Shown here: positions 1 to 8,251 of the stretch, piece by piece
How the letters are laid out: each line of letters begins with the position of its first letter
Position numbering within the stretch: position 1 is the stretch's first letter
Origin: Streptococcus oralis ATCC 35037
Lineage (GTDB): Bacteria; Bacillota; Bacilli; Lactobacillales; Streptococcaceae
NCBI RefSeq assembly: GCF_900637025.1
Contig: NZ_LR134336.1
Coordinates: 636,001-700,000, forward strand
Direction: 5' to 3'
DNA: 64,000 bases
Program-made: the position numbers and the translations under genes
The notes under the pieces: generated by a model
Database searches by the model: none
The model's input: the letters and a program-made list of their open reading frames with translations, nothing else
Told to the model about the DNA's origin: nothing

Positions 1-1056
1 CGTATCATGGCAAATGGTGACCTTCTCTACCATATCCCCATCTACCGAACAGCTCTTAAAGAAGATGGAACCTATGATTTCCATGAAAATTTTGAGTATG
101 TAAAACCTTGGCTCAAGCAAGCGGATTTAGTAATTGGTGACTTTGAAGGAACGGTGAACAAGGACCACTATTTGGCAGGTTATCCTCTCTTTAATGCACC
201 AGGGGAAGTCATGGATGCAATCAAGGATGCAGGCTACCAAGTTCTAGACTTGGCTCATAATCACATTTTGGATTCTCAAATTGAGGGAGTGGTTTCAACA
301 GCTCAAGCTATTGAAAAGGCAGGAATGACACCCATCGGAGTCTACACACATGAATCCCGTGACCAAGCCCCTATAGTCATCAAGGAAGTCAATGGTATCA
401 AGGTAGCTCTCCTGGCCTATTCCTACGGTTTTAATGGCATTGAGCAGTATATCTCTCAAGAGGACTATAATCGCTATCTTTCTGATTTGAATGAAGATAA
501 GATGAAGGCAGAAATCGAGCGTGCTGAGAAGGAGGCGGATATTACTGTCATCATGCCTCAGATGGGAATTGAGTACCAGCTAGAACCAACGGAAGAACAG
601 AAAACACTGTACCACAAGATGATTGACTGGGGAGCTGATATTATCTTTGGAGGGCATCCTCACGTCGTTGAACCTGCTGAAACAGTTGAAAAAGATGGTG
701 ACAAAAAACTGATCATCTACTCCATGGGAAATTTCCTCTCAAACCAGCGCATTGAAACCATGCAAGATGAGGAAAATGCCAAGTGGACGGAGCGCGGTGT
801 TCTCATGGATGTGACCATTAAGAAAAAAGATGGCAAGACTAGGATTGAAACGGCCAAAGCGCATCCTACTTGGGTCAATCGAACACCCAAAGGGACTTAC
901 TCTCCAGAAGGTTATCCGCTCTTCCTCTATCAGACCTATATCCTAGAGGACTTCATCGAGGGAGGCAGTCACCGTGACAAGTTGGACGAGGCGACCAAGG
1001 AACGAATTGACACGGCCTATAAAGAAATGAATGAACATGTAGGGTTGAAGTGGTAG
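1..1056 (+). CDS. CapA/PgsA-type metallophosphatase family protein (5' end outside window)
   Basis: The frame is open from base 1, so the N-terminus and any signal or membrane anchor lie upstream. The visible 351 codons have the CapA fold of the calcineurin-like phosphoesterase superfamily: GDFEGTVN near the start, LDLAHNHILDS around residue 80, GGHPHVVEP around residue 220 and SMGNFLSNQ shortly after, which supply metal-binding Asp, His and Asn residues. Relatives act in poly-gamma-glutamate or capsule synthesis in Bacillus, but in streptococci the substrate is not established, so only the fold is a firm call. The next gene follows after 23 bases, suggesting an operon with the HAD phosphatase and the SGNH hydrolase. 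Confidence 0.8.
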   Translation, partial: RIMANGDLLYHIPIYRTALKEDGTYDFHENFEYVKPWLKQADLVIGDFEGTVNKDHYLAGYPLFNAPGEVMDAIKDAGYQVLDLAHNHILDSQIEGVVSTAQAIEKAGMTPIGVYTHESRDQAPIVIKEVNGIKVALLAYSYGFNGIEQYISQEDYNRYLSDLNEDKMKAEIERAEKEADITVIMPQMGIEYQLEPTEEQKTLYHKMIDWGADIIFGGHPHVVEPAETVEKDGDKKLIIYSMGNFLSNQRIETMQDEENAKWTERGVLMDVTIKKKDGKTRIETAKAHPTWVNRTPKGTYSPEGYPLFLYQTYILEDFIEGGSHRDKLDEATKERIDTAYKEMNEHVGLKW

Positions 1057-1079
1057 GTACTCGCCCTAAAGGAGATATG

Positions 1080-1907
1080 ATGACGATTAAATTAATTGCA
1101 ACAGACATGGATGGAACCTTGCTAGACCCGAGGGGGCAGCTAGATCTGCCCCGCTTGGAAAGGATTTTAGATCAGCTGGATCAAAGGAATATCCGTTTTG
1201 TCATTGCGACCGGGAATGAAGTTCACCGTATGAGGCAATTACTAGAACACTTGGCGAGTAGAGTGATCTTGGTTGTTGCTAACGGTGCTCGGATATTTGA
1301 GTATGATACATTACTTCAGGCCCAGACTTGGGATGATGCTATGGTTGACAAGGCTCTCCTTCATTTTAAAGGGAGAGAGTGCCGAGATCAGTTTGTCGTA
1401 ACAGGTATGAAGGGTGGTTTTGTCAAGAAAGGGACTGTTTTTACAGACCTAGAAAAATTTATGACACCAGAGATGATTGAAAAGTTCTATCAACGAATGA
1501 ATTTTGTGGAAGACTTGCAAGCTGACCTCTTCGGTGGAGTGTTAAAGATGAGCATGGTTGTTGGTGAAGAACGTTCTAGTTCAGTTTTGCAGGAAATTAA
1601 TGATTTATTTGATGGTCGTGTAAGAGCTGTTTCTAGCGGTTATGGCTGTATTGATATCCTGCAGGCTGGGGTTCACAAGGCTTGGGGATTGGAAGAATTA
1701 CTCAAGCGCTGGAATTTGACATCGGAACAGATCATGGCTTTTGGTGATAGCGAAAATGATGTTGAGATGTTGGAGATGGCTGGAATTGCCTATGCTATGG
1801 AAAATGCTGATGAAGAGGCCAAGGCAGTTGCAACAGCCCTAGCTCCAGCTAACAGCCAAGGGGGCGTTTATCAGATTCTAGAAAAGTGGTTAGAGAAAGA
1901 GGGATAG
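1080..1907 (+). CDS. HAD-IIB (Cof-type) phosphatase
   Basis: Predicted cytosolic Mg-dependent phosphatase of the Cof subfamily of the haloacid dehalogenase superfamily, which dephosphorylate sugar phosphates or flavin precursors; the substrate here is unknown. Motif I is DMDGTLLD near the N-terminus, motif II lies in VIATGNE, and motif IV is FGDSENDVEML near residue 225. A cap domain lies between them, as expected for about 275 residues. The start was set at 1080 because GGAG at 1071-1074 is five bases upstream; an in-frame ATG lies three bases earlier and an ATG at 1050 would overlap the previous gene. It lies in tandem with the CapA-like gene and an SGNH hydrolase. Confidence 0.85.
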   Translation: MTIKLIATDMDGTLLDPRGQLDLPRLERILDQLDQRNIRFVIATGNEVHRMRQLLEHLASRVILVVANGARIFEYDTLLQAQTWDDAMVDKALLHFKGRECRDQFVVTGMKGGFVKKGTVFTDLEKFMTPEMIEKFYQRMNFVEDLQADLFGGVLKMSMVVGEERSSSVLQEINDLFDGRVRAVSSGYGCIDILQAGVHKAWGLEELLKRWNLTSEQIMAFGDSENDVEMLEMAGIAYAMENADEEAKAVATALAPANSQGGVYQILEKWLEKEG

Positions 1908-1908
1908 G

Positions 1909-2544
1909 GTGGCAGTACAGTTATTAGAGAATTGGCTCTTAAAGGAGCAGGCAAAGATTCAAACCAAGTATCGTGAATTGAATCAAGTATCTGTTCTAGA
2001 GCCAGATATCATCTTTATTGGTGATTCGATAGTGGAATATTACCCTCTTCAAGAGTTGTTTGGGGTTGCCAAGACGATTGTTAATCGTGGTATCCGAGGC
2101 TACCAGACGAGATTGTTATTAGAGAATTTGGATGCCCATCTTTATGGTGATGCTGTCGATCAAATTGTTCTCCTAATTGGGACAAACGATATCGGAAAAG
2201 ATATTCCCATGAATGAAGCTTTGGATAATCTTGAAGGTGTGATTCAATCGCTCAACCGAGATTATCCGCTGTCACAAATAAAGCTTGTTTCTATTCTGCC
2301 AGTCAATGAAGGAGAAGAATACAAGCAGACAGTATATATTCGTACCAATGAAAAGATCAGAGAATGGAATCAAGCCTATGAGGCTCTGGCCTCCGCCTAT
2401 ATGCAAGTAGATTTTCTACCAATTTATGATAGTTTGACAGATTCAGAAGGACAACTTCAATCAGCCTATACAACGGATGGTCTCCATCTGAGTGTAGCTG
2501 GTTATCAAGCCTTATCAGAAGTCTTAAAAGGGTGTCTTTTCTAA
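1909..2544 (+). CDS. SGNH/GDSL-family hydrolase (platelet-activating-factor acetylhydrolase-like)
   Basis: Predicted esterase or lipase of the SGNH superfamily, 211 residues. The family blocks are in order: block I GDSIVEY with the nucleophile Ser near residue 40, the Gly block in NRGIRGYQT, block III LIGTNDIG with Asn, and block V DGLHLSVAGY with catalytic Asp and His near the C-terminus. There is no signal peptide, so a cytosolic role is likely. It starts with GTG one base after the stop of the HAD gene, which argues for translational coupling. The substrate cannot be read from sequence. The tmRNA gene follows about 60 bases downstream and has its own promoter. Confidence 0.85.
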   Translation: MAVQLLENWLLKEQAKIQTKYRELNQVSVLEPDIIFIGDSIVEYYPLQELFGVAKTIVNRGIRGYQTRLLLENLDAHLYGDAVDQIVLLIGTNDIGKDIPMNEALDNLEGVIQSLNRDYPLSQIKLVSILPVNEGEEYKQTVYIRTNEKIREWNQAYEALASAYMQVDFLPIYDSLTDSEGQLQSAYTTDGLHLSVAGYQALSEVLKGCLF

Positions 2545-2559
2545 AGAAACGGCTTGATT

Positions 2560-2588
2560 TTGCATTTTTTGTGAAGATAGGTTATAAT
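2560..2588 (+). promoter_or_regulatory. ssrA promoter
   Basis: A -35 box TTGCAT at 2560-2565 and a consensus -10 box TATAAT at 2583-2588, 17 bases apart, place the start of transcription a few bases before the mature tmRNA end at 2603. This near-consensus promoter suits an abundant stable RNA. Confidence 0.75.
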
Positions 2589-2602
2589 AGTTCTAACATC
2601 CT

Positions 2603-2947
2603 GGGGTCGTTACGGATTCGACAGGCATTATGAGGCATATTTTGCAACCCGTGTGGCGACGTAAACGCTCAGTTAAATATAACTGCAAAAAATAACACTT
2701 CTTACGCTCTAGCTGCCTAAAAAACAGCAGGCGTGACCTGATTTGGATTGCTCGTGTTCAATGACAGGTCTTATGATTAGCGAGATACGATCAAGCCTTG
2801 TCTAGTGGTTTGATAAGAGATTAATAGACTCGCAGTTCCTAGGCTTGAGTTATGTGTCGAGGGACTGTTAAAACAATACATAACCTATGGTTGTAGACAA
2901 ATATGTTGGCAGGTGTTTGGACGTGGGTTCGACTCCCACCGGCTCCA
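2603..2947 (+). ncRNA. ssrA: tmRNA (SsrA), trans-translation RNA
   Basis: Rescues stalled ribosomes: the tRNA-like end is charged with alanine and the internal frame tags the stuck protein for proteolysis. The 5' end GGGGTCGTTACGG and the 3' end with a TpsiC arm (GGTTCGACTCCCACC) and a terminal CCA-like end form the tRNA-Ala-like domain. The tag frame runs from GCA at 2685 to TAA at 2718-2720 and encodes AKNNTSYALAA, the streptococcal tag. Pseudoknot-forming sequence fills the interval. The length of 345 nt is normal. Confidence 0.97.
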
Positions 2948-3021
2948 TTATGAACAGGTATACAGTAGATTTTTTCCAAATTGTATCCTTCGTTGTATCC
3001 TATTTATTCTAGTGTGTTAGT

Positions 3022-3109
3022 GGAGAATTACTCAAGAGGCTGAAGAGGACGGTTTGCTAAATCGTTAGGTCGGGTAACTGGCGCGGGGGTTCGAATCCCC
3101 CATTCTCCG
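3022..3109 (+). tRNA. tRNA-Ser (GCT)
   Basis: An 88-nt class II tRNA with a long variable arm, as expected for serine. The 7-bp acceptor stem GGAGAAT/ATTCTCC has discriminator G; the anticodon GCT is at 3056-3058 in the loop TTGCTAA, and the TpsiC arm reads GGGGGTTCGAATCCCCC. It decodes AGC/AGU. CCA is not encoded. Confidence 0.95.
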
Positions 3110-3188
3110 TTAGATAAACCCAGTGTTTTTCTAAACAACTATCCTTGGAGGTAGTCTCCAAGAGTAAATTTTCATAATGAGGTGAAAC

Positions 3189-4148
3189 ATGAAAAAGATC
3201 AAGTTACTAAGTATCTTAGCACTTTCGACGGTTGTCTTGGGTGCATGTTCTGTATTTTCTAATCAGTCATCTGAGGCTTCTTCTGATAACAAGGAGAAAA
3301 CGGAACAAGTTGAGAAGAAAGATGAAGCAGCAGAAGTTAAAGAAAAAGTTACAAAAGATGCTGAAATTCTCTTAGACTCAGTTCTCACTAGCGACTCTAG
3401 TCGATTTAAGAAGATTTATGGCGAAACCTATGAAAAATGGACTGAGGCCATTTTTGCAGTGCAAACAAGTGAAAAAATCAAAGAAGAAGGGCTTTCACCT
3501 GCATCTACCTACTCAGTACAATGGCACAAAGATTTCCCTGTAGAAACTCCAGAAGAAACCATTTCAGGTTTTTTGAAGATGAAACGCAAGTTATTCCAAG
3601 ATATCGGTTCTTACACTGTTAAAGATGTGAAGGTTGATGAATCAGGCAATACTGCGACTGTTACTTTTAACTCTAAGAAGTTGCATTCTAAAGGGTTGAC
3701 TTCATCAATTCGAGAAGTTCTAACAATTCTTATTGGTGGTATCGATAACCTAGGTAAGTACAACCAAGCTGGTTCAAATGTCGACATCAAGCGTTACCAA
3801 ACATTGGTGACATATTGGATTTACGAACACCTCTTCAGAAAAGATTTTGCTACCTACAGTGATGTAGATGCTGAAGCTGCTCTTACACCTCTTACTACTG
3901 GAGATTTTGATACAGAAATCAAACTAACCAAGGATAAGGATGGAAACTGGCTCATTTCTCAAGAAGATTATCGTACTTTATCAACTGAGTTAATGGATAC
4001 TACTGAGGGATATGATAAGATTGATCGTAAGAACTCTACAAAATCTAAGAGCAAATCAACAGACAAGTCTTCTGATAAATCTTCAGATAAATCCACTGAT
4101 AAATCAACAGACAAATCTTCAGATAAAAAAGATAAAAGCAATATTTAA
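3189..4148 (+). CDS. Lipoprotein of unknown function with Ser/Lys/Asp-rich repeat tail
   Basis: A 319-residue predicted lipoprotein. The N-terminus has a short basic start, a hydrophobic stretch and the lipobox LGAC, so Cys20 should be lipidated and the protein anchored on the outer face of the membrane. A charged linker (residues 25-55) leads to a globular domain of about 220 residues with no motif I recognise. The last 40 residues are a low-complexity tail built on DKSS/DKST units, a place where slipped-strand length changes are likely. The gene lies alone between two tRNA-Ser genes on opposite strands and ends at its own terminator. GAGGTG about seven bases upstream supports the start. Confidence 0.8.
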   Translation: MKKIKLLSILALSTVVLGACSVFSNQSSEASSDNKEKTEQVEKKDEAAEVKEKVTKDAEILLDSVLTSDSSRFKKIYGETYEKWTEAIFAVQTSEKIKEEGLSPASTYSVQWHKDFPVETPEETISGFLKMKRKLFQDIGSYTVKDVKVDESGNTATVTFNSKKLHSKGLTSSIREVLTILIGGIDNLGKYNQAGSNVDIKRYQTLVTYWIYEHLFRKDFATYSDVDAEAALTPLTTGDFDTEIKLTKDKDGNWLISQEDYRTLSTELMDTTEGYDKIDRKNSTKSKSKSTDKSSDKSSDKSTDKSTDKSSDKKDKSNI

Positions 4149-4169
4149 TCCTAAGATTTAAAAGAAAAA

Positions 4170-4201
4170 CAAGTAGTCTTAATAAACTACTTGTTTTTTT
4201 A
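4170..4201 (+). terminator. Rho-independent terminator after the lipoprotein gene
   Basis: Inverted repeat CAAGTAGT (4170-4177) / ACTACTTG (4186-4193) followed by a run of T. Confidence 0.8.
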
Positions 4202-4281
4202 TGAATTAGGATACAAAAATGTGGTGTGATAGTTAGAGTAACTCAGCTTTTCATTTCTATATATTGCTCTTAGAACCATAA

Positions 4282-4308
4282 AAAAACTGCATTGAGGTGC
4301 AGTTTTTC
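4282..4308 (-). terminator. Terminator of the tRNA-Ser (GGA) gene
   Basis: AAAAACTGCA / TGCAGTTTTT inverted repeat with a T tract in the minus-strand direction, just beyond the 3' end of the tRNA. The symmetry may let it work on both strands. Confidence 0.7.
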
Positions 4309-4317
4309 TTTATTCTA

Positions 4318-4405
4318 CGGAAGACATGGGATTCGAACCCACGCACGCTGTTACACGCCTACCGCGTTTCCAACACGGCCTCTTAAGCCTCTTGAGTAAT
4401 CTTCC
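4318..4405 (-). tRNA. tRNA-Ser (GGA)
   Basis: Minus-strand 88-nt class II tRNA with a long variable arm. The acceptor is GGAAGAT / GTCTTCC with one G-T pair and discriminator G; the anticodon GGA reads from 4371 to 4369, and the TpsiC arm is present. It decodes UCC/UCU. Its promoter on the minus strand is TTGCAA (4449-4444), a 17-base spacer and TAGACT (4426-4421). Confidence 0.95.
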
Positions 4406-4506
4406 AATACTTACTCAAATAGTCTACCATAAAGCCACTTATCTTGCAATAAAAATTTTGGAAATAAGAAAAATGATAGAATTTGAAAGAAAATGATAAA
4501 AAATGC

Positions 4507-4534
4507 TTGACTTTGATAGAAATTGTGCTAGAAT
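4507..4534 (+). promoter_or_regulatory. fru operon promoter
   Basis: TTGACT at 4507-4512 and TAGAAT at 4529-4534 with a 16-base spacer; TG at 4526-4527 gives an extended -10. Transcription should start at about 4541, inside the cre site. Confidence 0.75.
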
Positions 4535-4540
4535 GAATAG

Positions 4541-4554
4541 TGTAAACGATAACA
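4541..4554 (+). promoter_or_regulatory. Catabolite-responsive element (CcpA site) of the fru operon
   Basis: TGTAAACGATAACA matches every position of the cre consensus TGWAANCGNTNWCA. It covers the expected transcription start and ends next to the GGAGG of fruR, so bound CcpA would block initiation. The FruR operator may overlap the same stretch. Confidence 0.8.
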
Positions 4555-4566
4555 GGAGGTGATTTG

Positions 4567-5307
4567 GTGTTAAAAACTGAGCGAAAGCAACTGATTTTAG
4601 AGGAGTTAAATCAACATCATGTAGTTTCCCTAGAAAAATTGGTTAGTCTATTAGAAACATCAGAATCGACAGTACGAAGAGATTTGGACGAATTGGAGGC
4701 GGAAAACAAGCTTCGCCGTGTGCATGGTGGAGCAGAATTGCCCCACTCCTTGCAGGAAGAAGAAACCATCCAAGAAAAATCTGTCAAAAACCTTCAAGAG
4801 AAGAAGATACTGGCTCAGAAAGCTGCCTCTCTTATCAAGGAACAAGATGTTATCTTTATCGATGCTGGAACGACAACTGCTTTTTTAATCAAGGAATTGG
4901 TTAATAAGAATATCACAGTTGTGACCAACTCCATCCATCATGCGGTTCAGTTGGTTGAAAAACAGATTCCAACTGTCATGGTTGGAGGGAGTGTCAAGAT
5001 GGCAACAGATGCATGTATCGGGGGTGTTGCTCTTAACCAAATTAATCAATTGCACTTTGACCGTGCCTTTATCGGGATGAATGGTGTGGACGATGGTTAT
5101 TATACGACTCCTGATATGGAGGAGGGAGCCGTTAAACGTGCTATTTTGGAGAATGCCAAACAAACCTATGTTTTGGTTGATTCGTCAAAGATTGGTCAAA
5201 CTTGCTTTGCCAAGGTAGCACCGCTTAAACGCGCTATTGTCATCACAAGTCAAGGGCATGAGCTCTTGCAGGCTATTAAGAAGAAAACGGAGGTAATAGA
5301 AGTATGA
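4567..5307 (+). CDS. fruR: DeoR-family repressor of the fructose operon
   Basis: 246-residue regulator. Residues 1-55 form a DeoR-type winged helix-turn-helix (SESTVRRDLDELE, then the signature RRVHGGA); the rest is the sugar-phosphate sensor domain with DAGTTT near residue 100 and a conserved GVDDGYYTTPD. It probably senses fructose-1-phosphate, the product of the downstream PTS and substrate of FruK. GTG at 4567 was chosen because GGAGG (4555-4559) is seven bases away; the in-frame TTG at 4564 is too close. The stop overlaps the fruK start (ATGA), so the three genes are one operon. Confidence 0.9.
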   Translation: MLKTERKQLILEELNQHHVVSLEKLVSLLETSESTVRRDLDELEAENKLRRVHGGAELPHSLQEEETIQEKSVKNLQEKKILAQKAASLIKEQDVIFIDAGTTTAFLIKELVNKNITVVTNSIHHAVQLVEKQIPTVMVGGSVKMATDACIGGVALNQINQLHFDRAFIGMNGVDDGYYTTPDMEEGAVKRAILENAKQTYVLVDSSKIGQTCFAKVAPLKRAIVITSQGHELLQAIKKKTEVIEV

Positions 5308-6215
5308 TTTATACAGTCACACTCAATCCGTCTATTGACTATATCGTGCGCTTGGACCAAGTTCAAGTCGGTAGTGTCAATCGTATGGACAGTGATGATA
5401 AGTTTGCTGGAGGGAAAGGAATCAATGTCAGTCGAGTTTTGAAACGCTTGGATATTCCAAATACAGCGACTGGATTTATCGGAGGTTTTACTGGTAAATT
5501 TATCACAGATACTTTGGCAGAAGAGGAAATCGAAACGCGTTTTGTCCAAGTAGCAGAAGATACTCGTATCAATGTCAAGATTAAAGCAGACCAAGAAACA
5601 GAAATCAATGGGACTGGTCCAAATGTGGAACCGGCTCAGCTAGAAGACTTGAAAGCTATTCTTTCAAGTCTGACAGCAGATGATACGGTTGTGTTTGCGG
5701 GTTCGAGTGCTAAGAACCTGGGCAATATTATCTATAAGGATTTGATTGCCTTGACACGTCAGACTGGTGCGCAAGTGGTTTGTGACTTTGAAGGACAGAC
5801 CTTGATTGATAGTTTAAACTACCAGCCACTTTTGGTTAAACCAAACAATCACGAGCTTGGAGCTATCTTTGGAGTGAAACTCGAAAGTTTAGATGAAATC
5901 GAGAACTATGCTCGTCAGTTACTGGCCAAGGGAGCTCAAAACGTCATCATCTCTATGGCTGGGGACGGTGCTCTTCTTGTCACATCTGAGGGAGCTTACT
6001 TCGCAAAACCTATCAAGGGAACAGTCAAAAATTCAGTGGGAGCTGGCGACTCTATGGTTGCTGGATTTACAGGTGAATTTGTCAAATCTAAAGATGCAGT
6101 AGAAGCCTTCAAATGGGGAGTAGCTTGTGGAACAGCAACTACCTTCTCGGATGACTTGGCAACGGCGGAATTTATTAAAGAAACATATGAAAAAGTTGAG
6201 GTAGAAAAACGATGA
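5304..6215 (+). CDS. fruK: 1-phosphofructokinase
   Basis: Phosphorylates fructose-1-phosphate, delivered by the downstream PTS, to fructose-1,6-bisphosphate for glycolysis. The 303-residue PfkB-family protein begins MIYTVTLNPSIDY, has the substrate-binding GGKGINVSR near residue 37 and the PfkB signature 2 with the catalytic Asp in VGAGDSMVAGF near residue 250. It overlaps fruR at its 5' end and fruA at its 3' end by four bases each, so it is translationally coupled on both sides. Confidence 0.95.
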   Translation: MIYTVTLNPSIDYIVRLDQVQVGSVNRMDSDDKFAGGKGINVSRVLKRLDIPNTATGFIGGFTGKFITDTLAEEEIETRFVQVAEDTRINVKIKADQETEINGTGPNVEPAQLEDLKAILSSLTADDTVVFAGSSAKNLGNIIYKDLIALTRQTGAQVVCDFEGQTLIDSLNYQPLLVKPNNHELGAIFGVKLESLDEIENYARQLLAKGAQNVIISMAGDGALLVTSEGAYFAKPIKGTVKNSVGAGDSMVAGFTGEFVKSKDAVEAFKWGVACGTATTFSDDLATAEFIKETYEKVEVEKR

Positions 6216-8164
6216 AAATTCAAGACCTATTGAGAAAAGATGTCATGTTGCTGGATTTGCAGGCAACTGAAAAAACAGCTGTTATCGAAGAGATGATTAA
6301 AAGTTTGGTAGATCACGGTTACGTGACGGATTTTGAAACCTTTAAAGAAGGAATCTTAGCGCGTGAAGCTCTCACTTCCACTGGCTTGGGTGACGGAATT
6401 GCTATGCCTCACAGCAAGAACTCTGCTGTCAAAGAAGCAACGGTTCTCTTTGCTAAGTCAAACAAGGGTGTTGACTACGAAAGCTTGGATGGGCAACCAA
6501 CAGACCTCTTCTTCATGATTGCAGCTCCAGAAGGTGCCAATGATACTCACTTGGCAGCCTTGGCAGAATTGTCTCAATACTTGATGAAAGACGGTTTTGC
6601 TGACAAACTTCGTCAAGTAACATCAGCTGATCAAGTTATTGAACTTTTTGACCAAGCTTCAGAAAAAGCTGAGGAACCTGTTCAAGCACCTGCTAATGAC
6701 TCTGGCGACTTTATCGTAGCTGTTACAGCTTGTACGACAGGTATTGCCCACACTTACATGGCTCAAGAAGCCCTTCAAAAAGTGGCTGCTGAATTGGGTG
6801 TTGGTATCAAGGTTGAAACCAATGGTGCTAGCGGTGTTGGGAACCAATTGACTGCGGAAGACATCCGCAAGGCTAAAGCTGTTATCATCGCAGCAGACAA
6901 GGCTGTTGAGATGGATCGTTTCGATGGGAAACCATTGATCAATCGCCCGGTTGCAGACGGTATCCGTAAGACAGAAGAATTGATCAATTTGGCTCTTTCA
7001 GGAGATGCTGAAGTTTATCGTGCTGCTAATGGAGCAAAAGCTGCAACAGCATCTAATGAAAAACAAAGCCTTGGTGGTGCCTTCTACAAACACTTGATGA
7101 GTGGTGTATCTCAAATGTTGCCATTCGTTATCGGTGGTGGTATCATGATTGCCCTCGCCTTCTTAATCGACGGAGCTTTTGGTGTGCCGCAAGATAGTCT
7201 TGGCAATCTCGGATCCTACCATGAGCTCGCTTCCATGTTCATGAAAATCGGTGGGGCTGCCTTTGGCTTGATGCTTCCAGTCTTTGCAGGATATGTAGCC
7301 TACTCTATCGCTGAAAAACCAGGTTTGGTAGCTGGTTTCGTTGCTGGTGCTATTGCCAAAGAAGGTTTTGCCTTTGGTAAAATTCCTTATGCCGCAGGTG
7401 GTGAAGCAACTTCAACTCTTGCAGGTGTCTCATCTGGTTTCCTAGGTGCCCTTGTTGGTGGATTTATCGCAGGTGCCTTGGTTCTTGCTATCAAGAAATA
7501 CGTTAAAGTTCCTCGTTCACTTGAAGGTGCTAAATCTATCCTTATCCTACCGCTTTTCGGAACAATCTTGACAGGATTTGTTATGTTGGCTGTCAATATT
7601 CCAATGGCAGCAATCAACACTGCTATGAATGACTTCCTAGGTGGTCTTGGAGGAGGTTCAGCTGTCCTTCTTGGTATCGTTCTTGGAGGCATGATGGCTG
7701 TTGATATGGGTGGGCCAGTTAATAAAGCGGCTTATGTCTTTGGTACTGGTACGCTTGCAGCGACTGTTTCTTCAGGTGGTTCTGTAGCAATGGCAGCAGT
7801 TATGGCTGGCGGAATGGTGCCACCACTTGCCATCTTTGTCGCAACCCTTCTTTTCAAAGATAAATTTACCAAAGAAGAACGCAACTCTGGTTTGACAAAC
7901 ATCATCATGGGCTTGTCATTTATCACTGAGGGAGCGATTCCATTTGGTGCCGCTGACCCAGCTCGTGCGATTCCAAGCTTCATCCTTGGTTCAGCAGTAG
8001 CGGGCGGACTCGTTGGTCTTGCAGGTATTAAACTCATGGCGCCCCACGGAGGAATCTTCGTCATCGCTCTTACTTCAAATGCCCTTCTCTACCTTGCCTT
8101 TGTCTTGGTTGGCGCAATTGTAAGTGGTGTGGTTTATGGCTACCTACGCAAACCACAAGCATAA
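6212..8164 (+). CDS. fruA: PTS fructose transporter, fused EIIA-EIIB-EIIC
   Basis: Membrane permease that takes up fructose and phosphorylates it at C1. The 650-residue chain has an EIIA domain (residues 1-145) with the phosphoryl-accepting His67 in GIAMPHSKN, an EIIB domain (about 165-265) with Cys174 in [12 protein letters not shown], and a hydrophobic EIIC domain (about 290-650) with many Gly/Ala-rich membrane segments. The A-B-C order is that of Gram-positive FruA. It is the last gene of the cre-controlled operon and is followed by a terminator at 8181-8211. Confidence 0.95.
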   Translation: MKIQDLLRKDVMLLDLQATEKTAVIEEMIKSLVDHGYVTDFETFKEGILAREALTSTGLGDGIAMPHSKNSAVKEATVLFAKSNKGVDYESLDGQPTDLFFMIAAPEGANDTHLAALAELSQYLMKDGFADKLRQVTSADQVIELFDQASEKAEEPVQAPANDSGDFIVAVTACTTGIAHTYMAQEALQKVAAELGVGIKVETNGASGVGNQLTAEDIRKAKAVIIAADKAVEMDRFDGKPLINRPVADGIRKTEELINLALSGDAEVYRAANGAKAATASNEKQSLGGAFYKHLMSGVSQMLPFVIGGGIMIALAFLIDGAFGVPQDSLGNLGSYHELASMFMKIGGAAFGLMLPVFAGYVAYSIAEKPGLVAGFVAGAIAKEGFAFGKIPYAAGGEATSTLAGVSSGFLGALVGGFIAGALVLAIKKYVKVPRSLEGAKSILILPLFGTILTGFVMLAVNIPMAAINTAMNDFLGGLGGGSAVLLGIVLGGMMAVDMGGPVNKAAYVFGTGTLAATVSSGGSVAMAAVMAGGMVPPLAIFVATLLFKDKFTKEERNSGLTNIIMGLSFITEGAIPFGAADPARAIPSFILGSAVAGGLVGLAGIKLMAPHGGIFVIALTSNALLYLAFVLVGAIVSGVVYGYLRKPQA

Positions 8165-8180
8165 AAAGTATTAGAATAGA

Positions 8181-8211
8181 AAGATTGTTACCATTTGGTG
8201 CAATCTTTTTC
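8181..8211 (+). terminator. Terminator of the fru operon
   Basis: AAGATTG / CAATCTT inverted repeat with a following TTTTTC tract, 17 bases after the fruA stop. Confidence 0.7.
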
Positions 8212-8235
8212 TCTATTCGAAATGGCTGTGAAATA

Positions 8236-8251
8236 TGGTATAATAAAAGAA
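8236..8251 (+). promoter_or_regulatory. Extended -10 promoter abutting the ftsK start (possible leaderless transcript)
   Basis: TGG-TATAAT ends at 8244, six bases before the ATG at 8251, and there is no Shine-Dalgarno sequence between. A start at the usual distance would put the first transcribed base on or beside the A of the ATG. Confidence 0.55.

Noticed and set aside
7387..8064. Long antisense frames opposite fruA (101 and 110 codons)
   Set aside because: Pro/Ala/Arg-rich shadow translations caused by the codon bias of a highly expressed membrane gene.
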